The notes beneath the pieces were generated by a model. It saw only the letters and a program-made list of their open reading frames with translations, searched no databases and was not told the origin of the DNA. This document shows positions 52,212 through 59,869 of a stretch of 64,000 nt of DNA, piece by piece. Within the stretch, counting starts at the first letter, position 1, and each line of letters opens with the position of its first letter. The stretch spans positions 57,123-121,122 of the forward strand of contig NC_010679.1 of NCBI RefSeq assembly GCF_000020125.1, written 5' to 3'. Both the position numbers and the translations under genes were made by a program. The DNA comes from Paraburkholderia phytofirmans PsJN. Lineage in GTDB: Bacteria > Pseudomonadota > Gammaproteobacteria > Burkholderiales > Burkholderiaceae.

Positions 52212-52334
52212 GTGTTGCGCTCGGCCCAGCGACGAGTCTTGATCTACTGCGATGGAACGCCAGAAAGCGCAACACTCCCATACATACCAGTCCGGGTGAT
52301 AACTTTTATTATGACAAATTGAGGATTCCGAACG

Positions 52335-52631
52335 ATGAAAACGGCCGCTGCCGCCACTGCCATTTTGACCGTTGCGCTGTGTTATTCGTCCACCGCACAA
52401 GCTCAATGGGGTGTCACTTTTGATGCCCCCGGACCTTGCGCCCCAATCTCGCTGTCGCGGATGCCAGAGGCAATGAAAGCCAACATCATCAAGGAGTATT
52501 GTCAGCCGACGAGCGAGAGGCAACGACGCGGCCAAGAAGCCGTTCAGCGCGCAAGACTATGGGAAGTGAGCAACGCATTAGACCAGGTAGACCAGTTGCG
52601 CCGCACGTTGCCGGCCACCCCGTTCGACTAA
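52335..52631 (+). CDS. Small secreted protein (98 aa)
   Basis: Signal peptide ending STAQAQ near residue 24. Two Cys residues in the mature part and a helical, charged C terminus. ATG 52335. Periplasmic location inferred; function unknown. Confidence 0.5.
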   Translation: MKTAAAATAILTVALCYSSTAQAQWGVTFDAPGPCAPISLSRMPEAMKANIIKEYCQPTSERQRRGQEAVQRARLWEVSNALDQVDQLRRTLPATPFD

Positions 52632-52641
52632 GCTGACGACT

Positions 52642-52830
52642 ATGACTCTTGGGAGCGTCGTTTTCGGTCTTGGCATTGCAGCAATCCTTGCAGGGAGCGG
52701 CTGGGAAACTATCCAACCTCTAATTTCGTCAAAAGGCGTGCCGGCGCGCGTCATAACGTGGAAGCTCGGCGGCGTTTGCGTAAGCGTTGTCGGGCTTGCA
52801 TTACTTGTGTACGAACGGCTTTATCAGTGA
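52642..52830 (+). CDS. Small membrane protein (62 aa)
   Basis: Two hydrophobic spans (VVFGLGIAAILAGSGW and LGGVCVSVVGLALLVYE). Eleven bases after the secreted protein; its stop overlaps the next GTG start. Confidence 0.5.
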   Translation: MTLGSVVFGLGIAAILAGSGWETIQPLISSKGVPARVITWKLGGVCVSVVGLALLVYERLYQ

Positions 52831-53213
52831 GACAGCAGATGCCCGTGTCGGTGGAAGCACACTTCAAATTGCGGCGGCCGTGCGAAAACTGCCCGTTCCG
52901 AAAGCAAGGCGCAATCGAGCTTGCCCCCGGACGCCTCGCGGGCATCATTGACGGACTTGTGACCGACGATTGCAGCACATTTCACTGTCATAAGACCGTC
53001 CACAACGAGGGGACGGGCGGCGAATGGGATGACGAGGGCAACTACGTCGCGAGCGGGCAAGAGAGTATGTGTGCGGGGGCGATGGTCTACCTTGAGAAGA
53101 TCGGGCGGCCTACTGTTGGCATGCGGCTCGGCCGCGTATTTGGCATCTACCATCCTGATCGATTGTTGGCGTCGTTTGACGACGTGATCGACCCAACTAC
53201 TTTTAGCGAGTGA
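52827..53213 (+). CDS. DUF6283-like Cys-rich protein (128 aa)
   Basis: GTG 52827 overlaps the previous stop; ATG 52839 is an in-frame alternative. RRPCENCPFRK near residue 20 and STFHCHKTVHN near 60 fit the Cys/His pattern of DUF6283-type proteins, a phage and plasmid family that may bind metal. C-terminal part has GRVFGIYHPDRLL. Function unknown. Confidence 0.55.
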   Translation: MRQQMPVSVEAHFKLRRPCENCPFRKQGAIELAPGRLAGIIDGLVTDDCSTFHCHKTVHNEGTGGEWDDEGNYVASGQESMCAGAMVYLEKIGRPTVGMRLGRVFGIYHPDRLLASFDDVIDPTTFSE

Positions 53214-53244
53214 CTACGCATCGGTGTTCAACAAGGATCGGCGC

Positions 53245-53286
53245 ATAGACAAAATGATTGACGACGTAAGTTGTATGGTCTATATT
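53245..53286 (+). promoter_or_regulatory. Promoter with variant operator
   Basis: TTGACG (53258-53263) and TATATT (53281-53286) are 17 bp apart, the best standard promoter in the window. ATAGAC (53245) and GTCTAT (53278) flank it; GTAAGT-N6-GTCTA at 53267-53282 is the plasmid-wide half-site placed over the -10. Confidence 0.7.
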
Positions 53287-53321
53287 CGGAGCGTGATCGA
53301 AATGTGCGGTACTGGTCACAA

Positions 53322-53369
53322 CAGCTACCCCGCTGTGTCTTTGGCCGGCCTTCGCGCGTGGCCTTTTTT
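53322..53369 (+). terminator. Two-hairpin terminator motif, copy 2
   Basis: CAGC-TACCCC-GCTG (53322-53335), then TTGGCCGGC (53341) and GGCC (53360) followed by T6. It lies in the leader between the 53.26 kb promoter and the 53.4 kb gene, so it may be an attenuator or the end of a small RNA of about 75 bases. Confidence 0.55.
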
Positions 53370-53396
53370 CTGAATCTTGGAACGCGGACTTCCGCC

Positions 53397-53747
53397 ATGA
53401 AAACTCGCGACGACGCCAAAACGATATTCACCTGGTTGCTCGAACGTCAGTCGGCAACGGCTGCTCAAATTGCTTCGGCCGTTCAACTTTCTTCTGAAGA
53501 CGTTTCCCGCGCCCTTCAGTACGGGCTTCGCCTACAGGTGTTCATTTCGAAAAGGCGTTCCGCTGAAAAGCAGGGCGAACGGGTCGTGTACAGTGTGGCG
53601 TGCGCGGCGTTTCCCAATCAGCGGTCGTGCATGCCTCGGCCGTCGTTTGACGCATTACTGTCTGCTTGGGGAATGGCGCTCGTTCCGCCGCCGTTGCGGT
53701 CGGTCTCATCGCGAGTGTGCGTGTTGGCCCACGACGAGCCGTTCTAA
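53397..53747 (+). CDS. Winged-helix-like DNA-binding protein (116 aa)
   Basis: ATG 53397. Residues about 5-60 (AKTIFTWLLERQSATAAQIASAVQLSSEDVSRALQYGL) form an HTH of the MarR or winged-helix type. The second half has no recognised fold. It lies directly behind the promoter and terminator-like leader at 53.26-53.37 kb, consistent with a regulated regulator. Confidence 0.55.
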   Translation: MKTRDDAKTIFTWLLERQSATAAQIASAVQLSSEDVSRALQYGLRLQVFISKRRSAEKQGERVVYSVACAAFPNQRSCMPRPSFDALLSAWGMALVPPPLRSVSSRVCVLAHDEPF

Positions 53748-53820
53748 GGAAGTGGCTTTTTTTTGGGCAGGTGTGTTCAATTATCTTTGTTCAGAATGGA
53801 TTGCCGTAGAAGAGGCCGTG

Positions 53821-54027
53821 ATGCAAAAGAACTTGTCGACGGAAGAACGCTTCGCGCTGGTGACGGAGAAAGTGAGTCAGCTTCGGAAAGAGTTGGAGGC
53901 GCTGGGCGTTGAGTCCTCGTTCTTCTATCGCACGCCGGGCTCTGCACGAACGCCCGTTGGCTATCTGTTGATCGGAGAAACGCCGGCCGACATAGAAGCG
54001 GCGCGCGCCGAAAAGCGCGTTTGGTGA
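53821..54027 (+). CDS. Small hypothetical protein (68 aa)
   Basis: ATG 53821 (GAAGAGGCCGTG before it). Charged helical start (STEERFALVTEKVSQLRKELEALG), then GYLLIGETPADIEAARAEKR. No family recognised. The 53748-53820 gap shows nothing else. Confidence 0.45.
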   Translation: MQKNLSTEERFALVTEKVSQLRKELEALGVESSFFYRTPGSARTPVGYLLIGETPADIEAARAEKRVW

Positions 54028-54045
54028 CAGAGAGGAAAAAATAGA

Positions 54046-54498
54046 ATGTTTGAAATCAATATCTACGGGACGCCGCCGACCGCTGACGCGATCCGCCAAT
54101 TGCGGGGATCGAATTCGTTTGATGAGAGTGTGGCGTTCAAAGTCTTTATGTACACGCCGATTCCCGGCGTCGATTTGCTGGCCGGACTGGCTACCTACGC
54201 TGTCGAGCAGATGGTGAGTGGCAAGGATTTTCAGTATTGCGAAGGCGCGGCAAAGATGGACTGGTCGGAGTCGATGATTACGCAGGCGTATGTTGAGAAG
54301 GTGCGCACCCAGGGTCGCGAGCTGGTTCACGTCGAGGTCGATGCGTTGCAGCGCCATCTTTCCATCGAACGGCCGGCACGGGCCGCAGCGTCTGCGGTCG
54401 CTGATGTGTTCATAGCGAAGGGTAAGGAAGCCGTCAGCGGCTCGGCTCAGGCCGCTGGCGAGGCATTGGTAACAAGCCTCAAGGGTTTGTTCAAATAA
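54046..54498 (+). CDS. Hypothetical protein (150 aa)
   Basis: AGAGGAAAAAAT precedes ATG 54046. Mixed alpha/beta first half (MFEINIYGTPPTADAIRQL) and an Ala-rich helical tail (AASAVADVFIAKGKEAVSG). No known family. Confidence 0.5.
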   Translation: MFEINIYGTPPTADAIRQLRGSNSFDESVAFKVFMYTPIPGVDLLAGLATYAVEQMVSGKDFQYCEGAAKMDWSESMITQAYVEKVRTQGRELVHVEVDALQRHLSIERPARAAASAVADVFIAKGKEAVSGSAQAAGEALVTSLKGLFK

Positions 54499-54559
54499 GG
54501 ACGAGCGACGGCAGATGATCGCCCCGCGAGCCGGCCGGTAGCCGGCTGAGAGAAGTGGT

Positions 54560-54850
54560 ATGACTCAGTATGCGTTGCGTGAAATGTTGCTGTTTGGCAT
54601 GGCCGTAGTGATTGCCAGCCTGATTCGCGCGGACCTGCTCTGGACGTGGTTTGTGCTCGCGCTTGTCCTGCATGTTGGCCTCACCGTTCTATCGACGTTG
54701 GCGTTCAGCCGGGCCGTTGATCGTGGCTTTGTGAAGGCTTCGCGGGCGGTCGTGACAAGGTTCTACGTTCACCCGGACTGCCCTGCCCGCTTGCTGGTCA
54801 AGCGGCATATCCTTGCGTCGCCGGCCGCGAGTCTTCGCCGAGCTTCGTGA
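54560..54850 (+). CDS. Small membrane protein (96 aa)
   Basis: Two hydrophobic spans near residues 9-25 and 28-50, then a basic tail. The 54499-54559 gap contains a small GC-rich hairpin (AGCCGGCCGGTAGCCGGCT) and no gene. Confidence 0.5.
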   Translation: MTQYALREMLLFGMAVVIASLIRADLLWTWFVLALVLHVGLTVLSTLAFSRAVDRGFVKASRAVVTRFYVHPDCPARLLVKRHILASPAASLRRAS

Positions 54851-54900
54851 ATTCGCTGTGTGTGCCTGGAGGCTGGTGCCGGCAGGCTTAGGAGAAAGTC

Positions 54901-55092
54901 ATGTTTATCTTTCGTAGTGGCTTCTGGATTTTGGTGCTCATCCCGGCCCTGTACGTGTTCGCCCGTCTGTGGGCGCACATTATCGGTCACGTCCTGCACG
55001 GCGGCGGCGTCTGGATTGTTGTCGTCGCCGTAGCTCTGTACGTGCTCGCGCGCTTCCGGCGGCACATCGGTAATGTCCGGCATATTGAATGA
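54901..55092 (+). CDS. Small membrane protein (63 aa)
   Basis: Two hydrophobic spans (FWILVLIPALYVFARLW and GVWIVVVAVALYVLARF) that look like a repeat of one another. AGGAGAAAGTC gives a strong ribosome-binding site. Its stop overlaps the next start. Confidence 0.5.
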   Translation: MFIFRSGFWILVLIPALYVFARLWAHIIGHVLHGGGVWIVVVAVALYVLARFRRHIGNVRHIE

Positions 55093-55475
55093 ACGACCGG
55101 CAGACTCATCCAGTGGCCGCGTTGATGCGGGAATTGCTGAAGGTGTTTGATCGACGTGGAGCATCGGCCGCGCGAACTGCGCTCGTAGCTGAAGCCCGGC
55201 GTATCGCTCGCCAAAATCCTTGCGTCGAGACAGCCATCACCGAGAGCGTCGCTCGCCTAAAGGACGAGACTCGTGAGGTAAGTTCGCGTCCGCGTGGACG
55301 AAGCGGCGGAAAGAAAGAATGCCTATCAGAGACCGAGCAGGCGCAGCTCGTTCGCATGTATCTAGCCGGTATGACGGGGCAGAAAATCGCCGGCCATTTC
55401 GGCGTCGCTCGCGGAACGGTGTATCGTTACCTCGAAAAGCATGGTGCCGTGGGGCACGTCGAGCGGCAGGCTTAA
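55089..55475 (+). CDS. HTH protein with resolvase-type C-terminal domain (128 aa)
   Basis: C-terminal segment LVRMYLAGMTGQKIAGHFGVARGTVYRYLEKHG (near residues 85-120) is a clear helix-turn-helix like that at the end of serine resolvases, but no catalytic domain precedes it. A basic Gly/Arg linker joins it to a helical N-terminal part. Lies just upstream of repA and could regulate replication or copy number; that is inference. Confidence 0.6.
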   Translation: MNDRQTHPVAALMRELLKVFDRRGASAARTALVAEARRIARQNPCVETAITESVARLKDETREVSSRPRGRSGGKKECLSETEQAQLVRMYLAGMTGQKIAGHFGVARGTVYRYLEKHGAVGHVERQA

Positions 55476-55506
55476 AAAAAGAGACCGCGCCAAATGCGGC
55501 GCGGTC
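55474..55506 (-). terminator. Terminator read on the minus strand, between HTH gene and repA
   Basis: GACCGCGCC (55483-55491) pairs with GGCGCGGTC (55498-55506). The run of seven A at 55474-55480 lies on the left, so the T-run exists only for minus-strand transcripts, although genes on both sides are on the plus strand. Confidence 0.65.
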
Positions 55507-55552
55507 GAATGTCCCAACGAGCTAAAAAGAAACCACTATTGGGAGCAGAGGA

Positions 55553-56575
55553 TTGAAGGATACCACGCAGGGTTCACGCTCTGAACAAGGCCGGCCCCAG
55601 CAGGGGCAGTTGGCACTTCCGGTCGACGCCCAGGCGGATGCGGTGCCGCGTCGGAAGCGCAATGTTAGTCCACCGCAGCAGCTCGAACTGATTCTCGCGG
55701 ACATGATCGACGTCACGCCCAAAGACGATCTTGCGTCGATGGAGATTCCGCTGTACAGCCTCTCGAAGCATTCGGATACGGAGCAGCGCGTCTACCAGCG
55801 CGGCAACCGTACCGTGCGCGTCATTCCGTCCGGCGTAGGGGCCGCAACGGTGTTCGACAAAGACCTCATCCTGTACGTTGCCTCGCAGCTCGTGGAACGG
55901 CTCAACCGCAACTTGCCAGTGTCGCGCACAGTCCAGGTCGAATCGTTCGATTTCTTGAAGGCGACGAGCCGCGACACGAGCAGAAGTGGTTACGAAAGCA
56001 TTTTCAACATGCTTCGTCGGCTTCGCGGTACGACTATCGAAACGAACATCCCGACCGGCGGCAAAATCCAGACGGACGGCTTTTCGATCATCACCGACTA
56101 CTCTGTGATTACTGGCAAGAAGAGCTACAACAAGAAAAAGGACGAGCATATCTTGCGCGTTCTTTCCTTCACCGTGACGCTCTCGGACTGGCTCTACAAC
56201 GGTCTTCTCGAACTGGAAGTGCTTACGCTGAACCGGCAATACTTCCAGCTCGGCAAGGCCATCGAGCGCAAGCTATATGAAGTGGGCCGCAAACACTGCG
56301 GAACCGAAAAGGCGGTATGGGCCGTGGGCATCGACTTACTGATGGAGAAGATCGGCTTTAGACGCGACCGTGCCAACTTCCGCGCCGAGTTGCGCGAGAT
56401 CATCCGGGCCGACTCCCTGCCCGACTATCGCATCGCGCTCGATCACAGTAAGCGTCCCGATATGGTCGTTTTCTGTACGCGCAACGCGGCACTGCTATCG
56501 AAGTACATCCGAAACGAAGGCTGCTACGACTGGTTCAACGCTCTCGAAAGCAAAGACACCCTCGCCGCAGCCTGA
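55553..56575 (+). CDS. repA: Replication initiator (RPA/RepA family), TTG start
   Basis: 340 residues. TTG 55553 has GGGAG 8-12 bp upstream. The sequence LASMEIPLYSLSKHSDTEQRVY, then TVFDKDLILYVASQLVERLN and YESIFNMLRRLRGTTIETNIPTGG, match plasmid replication initiator protein A (winged-helix Rep) of beta- and gammaproteobacterial plasmids. Iterons begin 38 bp after its stop, as expected for a Rep that binds direct repeats. It should open the origin and control copy number. Confidence 0.9.
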   Translation: MKDTTQGSRSEQGRPQQGQLALPVDAQADAVPRRKRNVSPPQQLELILADMIDVTPKDDLASMEIPLYSLSKHSDTEQRVYQRGNRTVRVIPSGVGAATVFDKDLILYVASQLVERLNRNLPVSRTVQVESFDFLKATSRDTSRSGYESIFNMLRRLRGTTIETNIPTGGKIQTDGFSIITDYSVITGKKSYNKKKDEHILRVLSFTVTLSDWLYNGLLELEVLTLNRQYFQLGKAIERKLYEVGRKHCGTEKAVWAVGIDLLMEKIGFRRDRANFRAELREIIRADSLPDYRIALDHSKRPDMVVFCTRNAALLSKYIRNEGCYDWFNALESKDTLAAA

Positions 56576-56612
56576 CCCCCCCGTCTACACGCCCCGCCGG
56601 CCGCGAAATTTT

Positions 56613-57020
56613 CGGGTTTCGCGGATGTTTTCGCACGCCCGTTCGTCGCCTCCAAACACCTGACCACAGCCTGCGGCCCGCCTTTTCGCGGGCCGTCGTG
56701 CTTGTCGGGTTTCGCGGATGTTTGAAGGAAATACCGATTCGGGTTTCGCGGATGATTTTTTCGGGTTTCGCGGATGTTTTTGGCCTTCCAGTGCATCGCT
56801 GTGAGGTAATAGGGACGCGCTTTTGCGAGATTTTGCAGCAAAGAGGGGACTAAACGCGTGTTTTCCGTCCGCAGGTCCGAGTGTCGGGTTTCGCGGATGT
56901 TTTTGATGGTTATCCACAGCCGCGCGGCGAAAGTCGGGTTTCACGGATATTTGCATCGGGTTTGGCGGATGTTTTCTGTCGGGTTTGGCGGATGTTCCGA
57001 TTCGGGTTTGGCGGATGCAA
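56613..57020 (+). repeat. Iteron array and DnaA box: vegetative origin (oriV)
   Basis: Nine copies of an 18-bp iteron start at 56613, 56706, 56740, 56762, 56885, 56935, 56957, 56980 and 57003. Five read CGGGTTTCGCGGATG, one reads CGGGTTTCACGGATA and the last three read CGGGTTTGGCGGATG. Closely set copies are 22-23 bp apart, two helical turns. A perfect DnaA box TTATCCACA is at 56910-56918. A T-rich stretch follows at 57077-57107. No gene between 56576 and 57755. Confidence 0.92.
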
Positions 57021-57313
57021 TTCGCCCTGAAATGCCGGCCGGGCGGGACTTCCGCCGAACGTAACAACGCGCGCGGCTTTTAACGGTTTTTCTTTTAACG
57101 TTTGAACGCGCCGAAGAGGCTCCCGCCTCTTCTCAATCCCACCCACCCATCTCCGGCCGGACTAAGCATCCAGCGCGGCAAGCCGCGCCAGATGCCAAGT
57201 CCGAAAACCAAATCAAATCCACGCCACCCGCAAGCGGGGGCATACACGGCGCTTCGCGCCTTGACGGCCCCCACCCCCGGACACTCTCTCGCCGCACGAG
57301 GTCTAAGTCGCCC

Positions 57314-57395
57314 GGCGCGTCCCTTCGGGCCACCCCGCCCGACTAAGACCGAGGGTAAGCCCCGCTCGGCGCGTCCCTGCGGGCCACCCCGCCCG
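57314..57395. repeat. 28-bp direct repeat, two copies
   Basis: GGCGCGTCCC..GGGCCACCCCGCCCG occurs at 57314-57341 and 57368-57395 with one mismatch (TTC against TGC). The region around it, 57121-57726, is GC-rich with several short palindromes and has no supported gene. Confidence 0.65.
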
Positions 57396-57726
57396 GGGTA
57401 CTCGGCCCGGCCGGGCGAGCCCGGCCCCTTGGCCCCGGCGATCACTGCCATCGAACCGCCACCGCCCAAAAGTTTAGCAAGAAGGGGGGTCTCTCTCGCC
57501 AATTCGCCTCGCGTTACGCGAATGCGGCCTGCTGACGCCCCTGTTCGCTGGTTCCGAGTATCCACGGCCCGGTCAACATCGTCAGCCCGACCACGACCGC
57601 TTTAGGGCGTCATCACTTTCTGCGCGGGATGGTCTCAGCGCACCGGCACCCTGCACAAAAACGTGGGCGTGCCGATATTGACATCATGCCGCTCGCGCCG
57701 GCCTCACTAAATCAACACATTTGGTT

Positions 57727-57748
57727 TTCTAAATGTAGTGGTTTAGAA
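57727..57748. promoter_or_regulatory. Palindromic operator ahead of the SprT-like gene
   Basis: TTCTAAA (57727-57733) and TTTAGAA (57742-57748) form a perfect inverted repeat with an 8-bp centre, 7 bp before ATG 57756. TTTAG/CTAAA half-sites recall the KorA operator of IncP plasmids, though the spacing differs. Confidence 0.55.
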
Positions 57749-57755
57749 TCCGTTT

Positions 57756-58532
57756 ATGCCACAAAACAGGTCGCCCATGATCGTCAGCCAACCCACCATC
57801 GCCATGTCGGCCGAACTTCAGGCTGCGTTCGATCACTTCAACGCCGAACTGTTCGAAGCGCGTCTGCCGCCGACGCTTATTACCCTCCAACGACATCGAC
57901 TGACGCCAGGGTTTTATACCCCGGACGGCTGGGTGAACCACCGCGACGGGCAGGAACGAGCTGACGAGATTGCGCTGAACCCGCGCTACTTCGCGGTCCA
58001 GACACTGAACGAGAGCATGAAGGCGCTCGTGTTGCAGATGACCTTTGTCTGGCAACGCCACTACGGTAAGCCCGGCCGGCGTCGCTATGCGAACAAGGAG
58101 TACGGCGAGAAACTGGTTTCCATCGGCCTTCAGCCGAGCCACAACGGTAAGCCTGGCGGCCGGACGGTCGGAGAGAAAATCGACGCCTTCGTGATTGAGG
58201 GCGGCCTGTTCGAGCGAGGGTGCGCAAAGCTCCTGACCAAAGATTTCACTCTGTCGTGGCTCGACCGCTTTCCCGTCACGCTGAAGCAGCTCGCGAAGAC
58301 TCTGCACCAGTTGCCCGAAGAAACCCGCACTGCGCTTGATGCAGATGAGCTTGCTGCGCTGGACATCCAGATCGCTGAAGGAGAGCGGCCTACCGCGAGC
58401 CAGGTGCGATACCACTGTCCAGTGTGCTTCCGCAAGGTGTGGGGAAAGAAGGGTCTCGAAGGCGAGCTGGCCCATGTGCCATGCCAGCAAGTCCTTGTGA
58501 TCGGCGACATACCTGACGACAAAGAAACCTGA
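57756..58532 (+). CDS. SprT-like protein lacking the zinc-protease motif
   Basis: 258 residues. LQAAFDHFNAELFEARLPPTLITLQ, IALNPRYFA and RYANKEYGEKLVSIGLQPS follow the SprT-like proteins of plasmids. Where these have the HExxH zinc site, this one reads LQMTF (residues 93-97), so both His and the Glu are replaced. A C-terminal CPVC zinc knuckle remains. ATG 57777 is an alternative start. Probably not a protease; a DNA-binding or regulatory role is possible. Confidence 0.7.
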   Translation: MPQNRSPMIVSQPTIAMSAELQAAFDHFNAELFEARLPPTLITLQRHRLTPGFYTPDGWVNHRDGQERADEIALNPRYFAVQTLNESMKALVLQMTFVWQRHYGKPGRRRYANKEYGEKLVSIGLQPSHNGKPGGRTVGEKIDAFVIEGGLFERGCAKLLTKDFTLSWLDRFPVTLKQLAKTLHQLPEETRTALDADELAALDIQIAEGERPTASQVRYHCPVCFRKVWGKKGLEGELAHVPCQQVLVIGDIPDDKET

Positions 58533-58584
58533 CATTCCACCGGCGCACAGCTATTCCTTCCCAACCTACCTACGGACCACACTG

Positions 58585-58857
58585 ATGCTTCGATTCCTTC
58601 CTGCTGGCGTTTTCCTGTACCTGATCGGCGGTACGCTTTTCGGTTTCGGTGCCTGTCTCGGCACAGCTTTCGGTACGCCTGGCGTGACCGCTCTCGGCTG
58701 TACGGGTATCGGCGCGATCCTCATTGCAATCGGCTATTTCATCCTGCGGCCGTTGCTGCGTGAGGCCAAGGCCGAAATCAAGGCGCGCACGCGCTCACAA
58801 TGGACTGGCCGTGATGGTGAAGAGCCGGCCGCCGATGCGGAGCCCGCTGAACGATGA
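58585..58857 (+). CDS. Small membrane protein (90 aa)
   Basis: Two Gly-rich hydrophobic spans (AGVFLYLIGGTLFGFGA and VTALGCTGIGAILIAIGYFIL), then a charged tail. Overlaps the next gene by 4 bp. Function unknown. Confidence 0.5.
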   Translation: MLRFLPAGVFLYLIGGTLFGFGACLGTAFGTPGVTALGCTGIGAILIAIGYFILRPLLREAKAEIKARTRSQWTGRDGEEPAADAEPAER

Positions 58858-59354
58858 TCTTTGTAACCCGTCTTTTCATTGTCGCCCTGATTGGCCTTTG
58901 CATAGCCTTCGGCTACCTGAAATGGGGTGAACCAGCGTTGCGCGCCATGAAGCCGGTCCACGCTAGCGCACTCGCCGACAACGAACCGGCCACCGATCCC
59001 GTCGCCGAGCCGGCTGCGGGGACAGCCACGGTCTCCCCGGAACTTCGGCCGCTCTATGGCGAATACGTCGCGCGAGCGTCGAATGGCCGCTACTCGCTTA
59101 ACTTGGGATCGGCCGGCGCTTCGATGGTCTATACCGACCCAGCGAACCATCAGTACGTTTATCGAGGCCATTACACCGTCGACGGCCACGCGCTTCAGGT
59201 CATCTGGCGCGAGCAGCAGACAGAGAACGGATGGAAGCCCATCACGCCGGTTCCAGACAACATGACTATCGTTTCCCTCAACGCCATCAACGCGCCGCAG
59301 CGCGCCTTTGTGCGCCACGTAGCGGCTTCTCGGCAATCTACCAAGGAGCACTGA
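58854..59354 (+). CDS. Membrane-anchored periplasmic protein (166 aa)
   Basis: N-terminal span (RLFIVALIGLCIAFGYL) near residues 6-22, Ala/Pro/Glu-rich linker, then a beta-rich domain (GRYSLNLGSAGASMVYT, YVYRGHYTVDGHALQVIW) with a small barrel-like pattern. The stop overlaps the next start. No family recognised. Confidence 0.5.
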   Translation: MIFVTRLFIVALIGLCIAFGYLKWGEPALRAMKPVHASALADNEPATDPVAEPAAGTATVSPELRPLYGEYVARASNGRYSLNLGSAGASMVYTDPANHQYVYRGHYTVDGHALQVIWREQQTENGWKPITPVPDNMTIVSLNAINAPQRAFVRHVAASRQSTKEH

Positions 59355-59548
59355 TGTCCCGGCTTCTGAAACGACTCCATCGAATGAACCGATGCAAGTC
59401 AGGCGAGCTGCCGTTGCTCGAACATGAGCTGCCCCGCTCCGATCCGAGCGAAGCGTTTCCCGCTGATTCCCACCCACATCAAGCCCCGGTCAAAATCGAA
59501 GCTGTGCAACGCAGCTCGTTTGCCCTGGAGCGCGATGCAACTACTTAA
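59354..59548 (+). CDS. Small hypothetical protein (64 aa)
   Basis: ATG 59354 overlaps the previous stop (TGATG). Basic start (SRLLKRLHRMNRCK), then Pro- and His-containing region. Ten bases before the H-NS-like gene. Low information. Confidence 0.4.
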   Translation: MSRLLKRLHRMNRCKSGELPLLEHELPRSDPSEAFPADSHPHQAPVKIEAVQRSSFALERDATT

Positions 59549-59557
59549 CCGCTGACG

Positions 59558-59848
59558 ATGAACATTGAACAACTGAGCTACCGCGAACTTCTGGCGCAGC
59601 GACGCGCACTGGACGAACAGATCGAGCAGGCGCGCACCGCCGAGCGCGGCGAGGTCATCGAGACCATCCGTGAGAAAATGAGCCTCTACCAGATTACAAT
59701 CGCCGAGTTGCAAGGCGACTCACCCAAGCGAGTGAAGAAGCCCGTTGAAGTGCGTTACCGCGATCCTGATAGCGGTTCGACGTGGAGCGGACGCGGCAAG
59801 CCTCCGCGCTGGATCGCCGGTAAGGACCGGGCTTCATTTCAGGTCTGA
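59558..59848 (+). CDS. H-NS family protein (96 aa)
   Basis: N-terminal coiled coil (LLAQRRALDEQIEQARTAERG) and C-terminal YRDPDSGSTWSGRGKPPRW, the DNA-binding signature of short H-NS proteins of Burkholderiaceae. Different enough from the 46.2 kb copy to be a separate acquisition or an old duplicate. Followed by a terminator. Confidence 0.9.
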   Translation: MNIEQLSYRELLAQRRALDEQIEQARTAERGEVIETIREKMSLYQITIAELQGDSPKRVKKPVEVRYRDPDSGSTWSGRGKPPRWIAGKDRASFQV

Positions 59849-59869
59849 CGCCGCCGCGTCTTATGCAGC

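Larger units (their letters stand above)
51321..52276. repeat. Dispersed decamer AGTGTTGCGC between small genes (four copies)
   Basis: AGTGTTGCGC occurs at 51321, 51632 and 52211, and inverted at 52267-52276. The 52211 and 52267 copies extend to 11-bp perfect inverted arms. At 51632 the flanks pair as GGCGC/GCGCC and at 51321 as GGTGC/GCACC around the centre. All copies lie in gaps between or at the ends of small genes. Confidence 0.6.

Noticed and set aside
51321..52276. Integron-like cassette array with attC sites around AGTGTTGCGC
   Set aside because: GTTGCGC does not fit the GTTRRRY core site, there is no integrase nearby, and neighbouring genes overlap each other.
57095..57565. A 156-codon minus-strand open frame in the GC-rich region after oriV
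   Set aside because: Composition is Gly/Arg/Pro-rich and follows the direct repeats and palindromes on that strand. No ribosome-binding site or family resemblance; treated as chance.
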